DNA from: Acephala macrosclerotiorum
Lineage: Eukaryota; Ascomycota; Leotiomycetes; Helotiales; Mollisiaceae
Assembly (NCBI GenBank): GCA_014904845.1
Contig: MU119442.1
Span: 24,280-88,279, forward strand
DNA: 64,000 bases
Reading direction: 5' to 3'
Shown here one piece after another: positions 43,201-56,017 of this stretch. Made by a program: the position numbers and the translations under genes. Within the stretch, counting starts at the first letter, position 1. Every line of letters begins with the position of its first letter. Below the pieces are notes generated by a model. That model was not told where the DNA came from, ran no database searches, and was given only the letters and a program-made list of their open reading frames with translations.

Positions 43201-46138
43201 ATTCAGAGCCTTGACGAAGTTCTTTCTGGAGAAATACAAGACCGGCGACTTGCTCTCTACGGATTGGGGGGCATTGGGTATATAAAAATAAACCCCTGCC
43301 ATTCATAGTCTTACTGACTCAACTAGGAAATCTCAAATAGCCAATCAATGGGCCCACGAAAAGGCAAGAACGAATAGGGACCTCTCTATCTTCTGGGTCT
43401 TTGCCGGGAATCGCGAGAGATTCGAGAGAGACTATCTAGACCTCGCCAAATTGCTGGATCTGAAAGGCCGAGATGACCCAGTTACTGATGTTTTGCTCCT
43501 CGTCAAAAACAGTATCGAGAATCTTAGCATCCCATGGCTGATGATAATAGACAATGCTGATGATATGGTTACATTCTACGGCTCTGCTATTACAGGTGAT
43601 GATGAGATATGTTCTGCGAGAGAAATGCAGAAGAAAGGCACCAGACCATTTTCAGAGTATATTCCTAGCACGACATTTGGAACAATCATCTACACTACGA
43701 GAACCAAGATAAATGCTTTGCGGCTTACCGATGAAGGGAAAATACTGCACGTGGCTGAGATGAGGAAAGAAGATGCCTTGAGGTTATTTCGCCTAAAGAT
43801 TGCTGGTGAAATTGTGCAAGAGGAGCAATGGGATGAGCTTCTCCGAGAACTTGAGTTCTTACCGTTGGCTATTGTCCAGGCTGCCAGTTACATCAGACAA
43901 AACTCCTGGACTGTTCAAAAATATCTGGATCATTTTCGGGAGAGAGGTTCTCAGGCAGCTATATCTGTTCTCTCTCATAACTTTCGGGATAAACATCGAG
44001 AACTAGCGATCACGAACGCTGTCCTCCAGACGTGGGTAGTCACCGTAGAACAACTTGAAAGCCTTTACCCCACAGCTGCGACAGTTCTCTGGAAAGCTGC
44101 TTTCTTATTCCGACAAAACATACCAAGATATTTGTTGGAGGGAGAAACGAGAAGGTCTTCTCGATGCTCTGACATATCCAAATCGCAATACGGCCAAAAT
44201 GGCTTAAGCTCGTTCGAGTTCGACCGCGCAATTGGAACTCTGGAAGCATATTCTTTCTTGGTTGTATCATCGACCGGAGCATCTACTGCCGAAGAGACCT
44301 ACACTGTCCATGGCCTGGTACAATTATTCTCTAGATATTGGCTGGAGCATCGTAGGCGATGTGCAGGGCAACAATTGGCCGAAACAGCGCTGAAGTTAGA
44401 GTCAGAATTTCCCTACTCGGAGACCACGAGAACTTGGACAAAATGTGCGGATCTTATGCCACATATAGAAATTCTCATGGATCATCAGTCGCTTTTCCTC
44501 ACCAGATATACAGTCAGATATTGCTCTATCTTCTATATTGCGGGCTTATATCTTCAACAGAGAGGGAAATACCTCGTAGCAGAGAAATATGCTCGGCGTG
44601 GACTTGTGTTAGCTACAGAAGAAAGGAACATGAGCGAAACAGGCGGGGGCGATTTGTTGCCAGAATTGACGCACGATCTGCAAGCTCTTCTTGGAGCTAT
44701 TCTGATGAAGAATGGACGCTTAACAGAGGCAGAAATGCTACTACGGGAATCCCTACAAGGTACTCAAGCCGTTGAGAAAGGAGAGACCCCTATCGTGTTC
44801 GTTCGGATGGCCAAACTGGGGAGAGTGCTATCGGAACTTAAGAGATTCACTGAAGCTGATGATCTCCTCCAGCGCGCCTTACATCGACTGAGATTCCTGA
44901 GCAAGTACGACACTTCTACCTTGGAATGCGCGCGCAACTTGGGCAATTCTTTTTTGAACCAAAACCGCTTTGATGCAGCAGAATTTATTATGCGGAGAGT
45001 TGTTCGTCAGTCCCGTAAAGTATTCGGATTAGAAGACCGAAGGACTTTGTCAGCACTACAAAGCCTTTCATGCATTCTTAGAATGGTTGACAAGTATGAA
45101 GAAGCAGAAAGGAATGATCGAGTGGCTGTTGAGTGCCTTGAGAATTTACTGGGGCCCGAGCATCCGGAAACAGCATTTGGCATAGCACATTTGGCCATAT
45201 CTCTGGATACAATGTCTCAGCATCCAGCCGCCGAAAAGCTCCACAGGCGCTGCCTGGGAATTTTAGAAAGGAACCTTGGACCTCATCATCTACAGACGCT
45301 ATCAGTCGTCCGGAATCTCGCTCTCTGCCTAAAGCAGCAAGGACGATCTGATGAGGTAAAAGGGTTCATGCAAAGGGCACACGATGGCTTTCGTGCATTG
45401 TACAGCGATGCAAATTCCGAGGTTAGAGAGCTTAAAATTGAGTGTGAAAAACTGCTCCTGACATCGGCTTTGTACGACGATAGCAAAGCTAAGCTTGCCG
45501 TGTTAGAAGAGTCAGACGCCTGCAGCGAGCGTGAACTGTTGTTGGCAGTGAAACAACTTGGATCTGTTCTGGCAGACCAGACGCGATTTCCAGAAGCCTT
45601 AATACACCTGGAGCGAGCATACAGAGGCCTGGAGAAATATGGTCCGACAGATGAAGAAACCATGGATTGCTTCTGGTGGCTATCGAATACATATCTAAAT
45701 TTGCGATCTTATTCGAAAGAGGTGGGGTTATGCCAGGACACTCTGACCAAGTTGGAAAGTAAATTGGGTCCTGATCATACGGAGACGTTGAAAGTGGTCC
45801 GTGAACTTTCTCGTTGTCTGGCCTACCAAGGATGCGATGAGGAAGCCGTAAAATGCATGCAACGGGTCGTTGCTGGGTATGAGAAGATTAAAGGCCCTGC
45901 GGATGAAATGACGAGAAGATACTCTGACGAGCTTTCAACCCTATGGGACCGCCTTTACCGGGTAGTTTGCGATTATTGTTTTAGAAGTGTCGCAAACCAC
46001 AATTGCTATTACCATTGCAACATTTGCTTCTCTGGAAATTTCGATCTATGCGAGGACTGCGTCGATAATGGTATATCATGCGCCGGCAATGCTTCTCATA
46101 TTATGATTAAGCGTTTTTTGCAAAAGGAGGAAAAATAA
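40260..46138 (+). CDS. NLR-type protein: hydrolase-hydrolase-NB-ARC-TPR-ZZ finger
   Basis: Ten exons: 40260..40402, 40464..40701, 40751..40807, 40864..41178, 41228..41952, 42003..42573, 42624..42843 (or 42867), 43006..43089, 43142..43277, 43327..46138; 1766 or 1774 residues, all joins in frame. Domain 1 (about 48-300) is a SesB/DUF676-like alpha/beta hydrolase: IIFIHGLTGH, nucleophile elbow CHSLGGL with S138, VVPKHSAILPGY with H256. Domain 2 (about 493-760) is a second hydrolase: ISGLGGHAFGSFKDR, GYDT, AHSLGGLVVKE with S584. NB-ARC follows: P-loop GLGGIGKS across the last intron (about 825-832), Walker B LMIIDNADD (about 900), TTRTK, LPLAIVQAASYI. Then a winged-helix-like part, kinesin-light-chain-type TPRs (about 1235-1690; LGPEHPETAFGIAHLA), and a ZZ finger (about 1709-1760; CDYC, HCNIC, LCEDC, SH). 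Fungal NLRs are thought to act in self/non-self recognition and cell death; ligand and output here are unknown. Confidence 0.92.
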
Positions 46139-46195
46139 AAAAGGGAAAATACGGAGATTATAATAGATTTTTTTATAAGAAAACGTTTTCGATTT

Positions 46196-46960
46196 CGATT
46201 TTTAATCGTTCGTTTTAAAAATTAATATTAATTTTTATTAAATTACGCGTTATTTATATAATACGTATTATTTTAATTATAAACGATAAATATTAAATTT
46301 AATTAAAATATTTAAATATAACGATTTAATTAATTTATTTAAAAAATTTATAATAAAAATAATATAAAATCGTTTTAATAAAAAAAATTAAAATTTTAAT
46401 TATATTTTAATTATATTACGTTTTAAATATTAATTTAATATTTATAAATAAATTTATTAATTTATTATTATATAAATTAATAAAATATATTTATATTTAA
46501 TAAAAATCGCAATTATAATTTTTTTTAAATATTAAAATTAATAATTATTTTTTAATAAAAAATATTAAAATTTTTTAAATACGTTTTCGTTTTAAATATT
46601 AAAATATTAAAAATTTATTTTAAAATTATATATTAAATAAAATAATTATAATAATTTAATATAAAATTTTATTAAAATTTTTTTTTATTTAAAATATTAA
46701 AATTTAATTTTATAATTATATAATTTTTAATAAATAATTTTTTATAATTAATTAAATTAATTATAATAATTAAATATAAAATAAAAATTTTAAATTTTTT
46801 TTTTAATATAAAATTTTAATAAAAATAATTTTTTATTTTAAATATTAAAAAATTTATTATATATAATATTAAAAATTTATAATAAGTATAATTATATTAT
46901 AAAATAAATTTATAATTATTATATTTTAATAAAATTAATATTAAATATTAATTTTATTTC
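46196..46960 (+). repeat. Degenerate repeat, copy A (more mutated)
   Basis: It aligns by eye with copy B at 48411-49240. In the best part (46458-46519 against 48742-48803) the two differ at only a few positions, nearly all with G or C in copy B and A or T here. A 296-bp run inside (46590-46885) has no G or C at all. About 2.2 kb separates the copies. Boundaries are approximate. Confidence 0.55.
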
Positions 46961-48410
46961 GAATTTATAATTATAAATAATTTTTTTTTATAAAAATTAT
47001 AATATTTTTTAAAATAATTTTATAAATATATATATAATATTTATTTTAAATTTTATATTTAAAATATTAAAATTTTTAATTATATAAATATATATATTTT
47101 TTATAAATAAAAAATATTATATATTAATTATTTTATTGAATTTAAATTTTTAAAAATAATATAATTTAAAATATTTTTAAATTAATAAATAAAAATTTAA
47201 AAAAATAAAATTTTATATTTATGAATTTTAATATATTTAAAACGTTTAAAAAAATAAATTATTATTTAATTAAATAATTTTAATTTAAATTAATTATAAA
47301 TTAATAAATTTAATAAATAATATATTAATTTAATTATTATTTAATTTAATAATAAATTATTATTAATTAAATATTATAAATAATAAATATATTATTATAA
47401 TTTTATAAATATTATTTTAATATTAATTTAATAATTATAATTTTTAAATAAACTTTTTTTATATTAAATTAAATATATAATCGAAAAATATTAAATATAT
47501 TAAATTTAAAATTAAATAAAAATCGTTATTTATTTATATAATTTTATAATATATATAATTTAATTATTATATATTATAATATATAAAAAAAATTATATAT
47601 TAAATATATTATTTATTATAATAAAATAATTATATTATAAACGTAAATTATAATATAATTTTTTTAATATAAAAAATATTTATATTTTTTATATATTTAA
47701 ATATTTTAATTTTTAAAAAATAAATTTCGAAAATAAATTATAAAAATATAATTTATTTTTTGATTTTTATTTAATTATTTAATACGTTATAATATTATAT
47801 AAGATTTAATTAAATTTTGATTTTTTATAATAAAATAATATTTTATTATTTTAAAATTAAAAAAATAAAATAAATATAAATCAAAAAAATATTAATAATA
47901 CAAAATAAAAAATAATAATAATAAAATAAAATATTTTATTTAATAATATAAAAATTAAAATACGAAAATTATTAATAAATATTAAATAAAAAAACAAATA
48001 AAATATATAAAATATATAAAACAAAAAAAATAAAAAAATAAATAATTTTAATTTTATTTAAATTTTATAATTTTTTTCGATTTATTATTATTAATTTAAA
48101 AAATTATTTATATTTTTTTTAATTATTTTATATATTAATATTATACGTTATTCGTTTTTTAATTTATTATTAAATTTTTTCTAATATTTTTTTTTAAAAT
48201 TTATTAATAAATTTTAATTTTTTTAAATACAATTAAATCGATTAAAAAATTATTATCGAATTTATTAAATTAATTTAAATAAAACGATAAATTTTACGTT
48301 TAAAATTTTTAAAAAATTTAAAAATTTTTAAAATTTATTTAAAAACGTTTAAATTAATTAAAATATATAAATTTAAAATATTAAAACTTTTAATTATATA
48401 TATATATTTT

Positions 48411-49240
48411 TAATTATTTGTTCGATTTAAAAACTAATATCAATTTTTTTATATGTACGTAATATTAATATTTTTTACAATAAACGATTTTATTTAAATT
48501 TAATTGAAATACTCAAATAAAGTAATTTGATTAATTATTAAAAATTTTGTAATAAAAGTAATTATATAATAATTTTGAATTAATATATAATCGATCGATA
48601 AAAAATATTAAAATTTCGATTTACGTGCGATTGTATTACGTTTATAATTATAATATATTAATCAATTCAAACTATATAAAATTTAAAAATAAATTGAAAT
48701 TTAATTAAATATTATTAAATTTCAAATCTTAAGCGATTATATTAATTTGTTATTGTATAAATCAATAAAATATAATTGTATTTAATAAAAATCGCGATTG
48801 TAAAATTTTTAAATGTATTTTTGTTTGAAATATTAAAGCGTTTATTTAAATATTAAATATTTCTATAATTGTATAATTTTTAAAAAAAATTTCAAATTTT
48901 TTTTTTTTAATAAATAATTTTTTATAATTAATTAAATCGATTTTAAAAACTAAATATAAAACGAAAATCTCAAAAAATATTTTTTTAAAATATTTTTTTA
49001 ATATGAAATTTTATCGAAAATACGTTTTTATTTAAAATATTAAAATATTTAAATACTATAATAATTACGCAATTTTTAAAAAAAGTTTCAAGAATTTTTT
49101 TTTGAAATTATATATTAAAAAAAGTAATTTAAATAAATTAAATTAATTGTAATAATTTAATATAAAAAACGAAAATTTTAAATTTTTTTTTTTTAATAAT
49201 ATAAAATTTTATAATACGTTTTTATTTTAAATATTTAAAA
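48411..49240 (+). repeat. Degenerate repeat, copy B (less mutated)
   Basis: Direct-repeat partner of copy A, keeping more G and C, for example AATCGCGATTG where copy A has AATCGCAATTA. An insertion of roughly 65 bp near 48665-48730 is absent from copy A. The right half also shows an internal period of about 200 bp (TATAAAA...ACGTTTTTATTT blocks near 49020 and 49210). It may represent LTRs or tandem repeats of one element. Confidence 0.55.
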
Positions 49241-49679
49241 ACTTATTAATTTATTAATTTTTATTATTTAATAAAATTTCAAATACTATTTTAATAATTA
49301 TATTAATTTTAAATATTTATAAAATATTTAAATTAAAAATTTTTAATTTAAAATTTAAAATATAAATAAATTATTAAAATCGAAAATTTTATAATCTTTT
49401 ATAAAAATATTTCTATAAAATCTATAAAATAAAATATGTATTGAATAAAAAAAAAAATTTATTTATTATTAATTCGTTTACAAATTATTAAATCGATTTT
49501 TTTTTTAAAACGAAAAAAACATTTTATTATAATTAATTATTAAATATTTTATTAAATTTAAAATATAATTATAAATAATCAAATAATAAATTCGTATACG
49601 AAAATCGCGATCGTCGTATCAAATAAAACGCGTATATAAATCGAGCATTATTTTCACGAAATATAAAATTCGTATAACG

Positions 49680-49704
49680 TTTTTTTTTTTTTTTTTTTTT
49701 TTTT
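49680..49704. repeat. 25-bp T run
   Basis: An uninterrupted T tract directly after ATAACG, inside the A/T block. It could be the poly(A) tail of a minus-strand retroelement or simple slippage. Confidence 0.6.
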
Positions 49705-52700
49705 ACACAATTTAATAATATTTATATTTACGACGTTAGATTTATTTTATTTATTTTTATATGCGTTTTATTTTCGATTTTTTTATTTAATTTAAATTTA
49801 TTTAATAAATTATATTACAATTAAAATTTATATATTAAATAATATTTTTCGATTATTTTTTCAAATTTCGATATTATAAATTTTTTACAACACTAATAAT
49901 CGCTTTAAATTTATTTTATATTAATTTAAATACGAATTAAATTAATATTAAATATTTTCGATTTATTTTATCGTTATATTATTACGAATTTTTATATTAT
50001 AATCTCTCGAAAATTGAAATATTATAAAATTTGATTTACACGTATTATAATACAATAATTAATCGTTGAAATATTTTATAGTAACGCGATTTGATTTTTA
50101 TTTAATTGTATTATTAATAAATAACGTATTAAAATACTTTTTAATAAATTTTTTTATTGTAATACGTTTTATATTCGTTTTGATTATACGAATTTAAATT
50201 AAATTTAAAACGATAAAATATCGAATTACGTTTACTATAAAATTAATAATTAAAATATCGAACGACGAAAAAGATTTAAATTATATTAATTTATTTAAAA
50301 TTTTTATATGAGCAAATAAAATAATATTTGAAATTATACGATTTTTTCTCGTATTAATTGCTCGTATAAAAATTGAAATACTAATAATAAAAATACTTGA
50401 AATATACAAATTTATTTGAAATTTTCAAATAAATAAATATAATAATATTTGAAATTATACGATTTTTTTATTTTTTCGATTATTATTATTTTTTTATTCG
50501 ATTTTTTGCGATTTTATTAATAATCGAGAAATAATATTAAAATCAATTAATTATAATAAAGAGTAAAAAATAATAATTACAAATAAATATTTTTTAATAT
50601 AAAAATATAAAATCGAAAGTTTTAAAATTTTATAATTACAATAAATTTTTTTGAACGAGAAAAAAATAATCTTAATATTAAAATATTTTTGATAATAAAA
50701 AACATTAAAAAAAAAAAGAAAATAATCTATTAAAAATATACAATAAATTGTAAAACGTATTTCAATTTTACGAAAATAATACGAAGAATTTATATAATTT
50801 TTTAATTTTTTTTTTATTATTTTTTTGTAATTCGATTTATACAATTAATAATAAATCGAAAATCTTTTAAATATTTTTAATTGTTTTTATATATTTAAAA
50901 TAATTATTTTTATTTTCAAATTATATATTTATATATTAATTTTTCTATATTTTAAAAACGCAATAAATTACTATAAATTTATTTTGAAATTAATTAATAT
51001 TTTCAATAAATTTTAATATATTAAATCGAATAATATAAAATTTAATATATTACAATTAATAATAATAATTAATAAATTTAAAATTCGAAATAAATTTTAA
51101 AATTAAAATATTTAAATTAATAATAATAATAATTAATTTTAAATATTTAAATAAAAAACGATATAATTATTAATAAAAATAATAATAATTACAATTTTTT
51201 TTTATTGAATAATTATTATATATTATATTTTAAAAAAAAGATTTTATAATAAAAAATTAATATTTAAATAATATAATTTTTAAAATTGAAAATGTAATTA
51301 TAAAAAAAAAGTAATTTTTTTAATAATAACGAATTAATAATAACGAATTAATATTAAATAATAATTTAAATAATAATTTAAATAAATACGTTTTTATTAT
51401 TTTATATTGTAAAAATAAATAAATAATTTTTTTAATACAATATAAAAAATCCAATTATATTATTAAATAATAACGATTTAATTGTTTTTGAAATCGAAAT
51501 TAATAATAATAATTTTTATATTGAAAATATAATAATAAACGAGAATTTTTTCGATAATTTAAAAATTATTATTAAATCGATAATTTCGATTTTTTTTAAT
51601 AATTTCAATATATAATACGATATTAACGATTTTTTTTAAAACGGTATAATTTTTGTAGTATTTTAAATAAAAATTTTTAATATTCGATTTTATATATTTT
51701 TATATATATATTTTTTTTTCGTATTTCGAGCGAATTATTATACGATTATATTAATACAATAAATCAATATATAATTCGTATTAAATTCGAGATTACGATA
51801 TATTTTTTTATTTATTATTATCAATTTTTATTTTGTATTAAAATATTAATAAAAAATTAATCTTTTTATAAAAATTATTTTTATATTAATTGAAATTTAA
51901 TAAATAAATACAAATTAAAAATATTTAATTTTATATTTGATATCGATTTCGTTAATAAAAAAAAATAATAATAATAAAAATTAAAATAAAAAAACGATAA
52001 ATTACAACAAAAAATAAATAATTTGATAATAATAATAATAATCGAATGTATCGATAATATTTATTTATTCGACGAATACGAAAACTCAAAATTAATATTT
52101 TTACGATTTTGTGATTTTTTATTAAAATCAAATTATAATAAAATAAAAAATCGTAATAATAATAATAAAAACAATAATTTTAATTATAATAAAATCGATT
52201 TAAAAAACGATAATAAAAAACTATATTTTATAAAATAAAAATAATTGTTTTTATTTTACGACAATTTAATACAAAAAAAATATAAATATTATTTTAAATA
52301 GAAATTTATTAATTAATATAAATTACATTTTAAATTTTATTAATATTTTTTGAAATTATATTTTTTTTTTAATTAAATTTCGAGAATTATTACAATATTT
52401 AATATTGAAAATTAATTATTTTTATTGATATTTTCAATATTACAAATTATAAATATAAAAATATTTTTTAATTATAGTAATTTAAATGAATTATTTAGTA
52501 ATATTTTATTAATATTAATTAAAATTACATTTTGTTTACATTTTATATATTATTATTTTTTTATAATAATAATTTAAAACGATTATAATAAACGAAATCT
52601 TTTTTAATTAATTTATTTAATTTATTAAAAGTATTAATTATATTGAAAAAATTAACAATTTTATAATTAAATCGATAAAATAATATATTTTTTTTTTAAT

Positions 52701-55700
52701 TAATTTCAATTAATATATTTTATTTCGATTTTTATTTATCGTAAAAACAAATTGTATTTATAATAATATAATGCGATCTCGATTTCAATATAATAAAATT
52801 ATTAATATAATCGAATTTATTATATTGCGAAAAAACGAATTATTAAATAATAATTATAATAATAATTTAAACGATAATAATTTTGATTTTAATAATAATA
52901 ATAATAAATATTCAAATAAAAATAAATAAAAACGTTCAAATATCAAAATTTTTTTTTTATAAAATTTTATAAATAAATAACGTTTATTAGTATATAAAAA
53001 AAAACAAATTTTAAAATTAAATTTTTAATAACTTTTTAAATAAAATTCAATTTATAATACGTATATATTAAAATATAATTCGATTTAAAAATGAATTTAA
53101 TAAAAAAAAAAAAATATTAATAAAACAATTTTTAATTTCAATTGAAATTTTTTATTTAAAATAATTAAAAAATAGTAATTATAATATAATATACATATTT
53201 TATATTTTTATTTTTATATTTAAACTTTTAATAATTGTACAAAAATTTTAATATACGCGTAATCTTATTTGTTTAATTATAAAAAGAATTTTCTTTATTA
53301 TACAAATTTTTCGTACTATTAAAAATTACATATTTTTCAATTTTTTTGTAAACGTATCATATAATTAAATCAAATAAATTTAATCGATTTACATTTTTAT
53401 TTTTAATATTAATAACAATAAATCAAACGACGATTTTTTATTTTTTAAAATCTTTTTTTAAATGATTTTACATTCGAAAAATTCAATTAAAATCTCAAAA
53501 ATCGAATTTATCGTTTAACGTTTAAAACAATTAGTTTTTAATAAAATTAAATTATAAATCGATCGAATATAATTAAAATTAAATAAATATTAAAATAATA
53601 ATCGAAATAAACATATTAATTGTTTTTTATATTAAAAAACAATCTATTAATTACACGTAAATCAATTAATAATTTTCGATAATAACGATTCAAATAAAAC
53701 AAATACTATAAATAAAATCGAAAATATTTCTAGTAATATTAATATTATTCGTATTAAACGAAATACGAATTTATATAATATTTTCGTAATATTAAAACTC
53801 GTTTTAAAATCGATAAAATCTATTAATATATTCGATTTATAATATAATATTAAAAAAATTTATTATATTAAAAAATCAATTTTTGAATTTAAATTTTATA
53901 AACAATAATAAATATTTTTTATTTTAATATAAACTCGATTTTAAACTTTTTTTCAATTTTTTATTTTATTATAATATTAAATTAATTTATAAAATATTAA
54001 TAATTTTATTCGAAATATATTAATAAAATTTATAATTTTTTTTTTTTTTAAATTTTTTAATAATAGTAATAATAATATAATTAAATTAAAAAAAAAATTA
54101 AAATTAATTTTAAAAAAATTAAAAAATTTATTATTGATCAATATATCAATTTTTTTATATTTTTATTCGATTAAAATATTATAAAACGAAATTCAAAATC
54201 GAAAACGTAATAAAAATTTTAATAATAAATTAAAAAAACTATAAAATATTTTTTAATATAATATAATTTAAAATTTTAAAAAATAAAAACGACGAAAAAT
54301 TAAAATAATAATAAAAAAAAAAAATATAATAATACAAAAATAAAAAAAATTTATAATACAAAAAAAAAAATTTAAACAATTATTTATAAACGATCAATAA
54401 AATTTAATCAATATAAGTAATTCTAAAAACAATAAAATTATTAAATACTATTTTTAATTATATAAAATACGAATTCGATAATTTATTAAATATCAAATAA
54501 AAATAATCTAATATTGAATTATATAAAAAAAATATTTAAATAAATCGAATTTTTAATTTAATAAAAACAATATATAAATATTAATATTTTACGAATTATA
54601 TTTTTAAAATTTAATTTTATAAATAAATATTTTTTGAATTTATAATATATATTTTAATTTATATAAAAACAATTTTTTTTTAAATATTTAATTAATATAT
54701 TCGATTTTAATAATACTATTTAAATTATTAAAAATCAATTAAAAATTTTATTTAATTTTAAATTAATTATTAAATTTAAAAATAATTAATTATTTTATAA
54801 ATATTTTATTTTAAAAATTTTAAAAAACAAATTATTAATAAAATATATTTCAAATAAAATATATTTTTTATTTTTTAAATTAAATATAATATAAAATCCT
54901 TTTTAAACATTAAATAATTTCGATTAATAACGAGTATTATTATATATTACGCGTTCTCGAAATTTTTTTTATTTTAATCGATTCAATACTAGAACTAATA
55001 AACGAATCTACGACGCGAAAACGAAAATATTAAAATATGTATACAAAAATTAGTAATAATAATTATTATTTTATAAATACTAATAATAATTATAATATAT
55101 ACGATATAAACGACGAAAATTTACAATTTGTAAAGCGATAAAAACTACGTTTAATACGTATTGTAATTTCGTTTTTTTATTTTCGACAATTTTTTTTTTT
55201 ATTACTAATTACGAAAATTGAAATTAATAAAACGTAATCTCAAAATAATTACAAATATTTATCGATTTTTATCAACGAATAATATTATATTTTACGAATT
55301 TCTCGAAATTTGTTTATAATATTAAAAACAATATTAATTATTAAATATTAAAAATAGTTTTTTTAAAGTTTTTTTAAACGTATTAAAATCGAAAATAAAA
55401 CTATATACAATTTTAAATTTCAATTATTACACGTTTTAAAATACTTTTATTTTTTTGTTTTTTTCGAAATATTAAATATATATTTTAATAAAAATATATT
55501 TGCAAATACTATAATCTCTTATAATATTAATACATATTTTAAAATGCATTTCGTAACAATATAATTTCGAATAAAATATATTTTATAAAAATTTAAAAAA
55601 AATACGAAAATACTTGAAATAAAAAAAATTAATAATTATTTATAAAAAAAAATTTATATTACTTTTTTTTATTAAAAACAAAAAATAATCCAAATATATT

Positions 55701-55968
55701 ACTATAAAAAACTCAAAAAATAATTATATTGAAAATAATATATTTATTTTTTAATAATTTTTTATTAAATTATTTAATATTTTAAATTTAAAAATATAAA
55801 AATTATAATATTATCGAAAAAAATTTCAATATTATAATATATTTTTATAATTGAAAAAAATAAAAATTTAAATTTTTTTAATTAAATAATAAAAAAAATT
55901 ATAAAATTATTTTTTATACGAATTTTTTTTTATTTTATATATTAAAATTATTTATATTATTCGCAATA

Positions 55969-55975
<7 letters not shown>

Positions 55976-56015
<40 letters not shown>
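55976..56015. repeat. 40-bp T run
   Basis: The longest homopolymer in the window. On the minus strand it would be a poly(A) tail, as left by LINE-type elements. No element can be recognised beside it after mutation. Confidence 0.6.

Positions 56016-56017
<2 letters not shown>

Noticed and set aside
50551..50844. Open frame of 97 codons (and similar ones at 52023, 57995 and 62779) as genes
   Set aside because: Composition is only I/N/K/Y/F/L/S as expected from A/T-only DNA; no domain, no codon bias, no promoter or splice signals.
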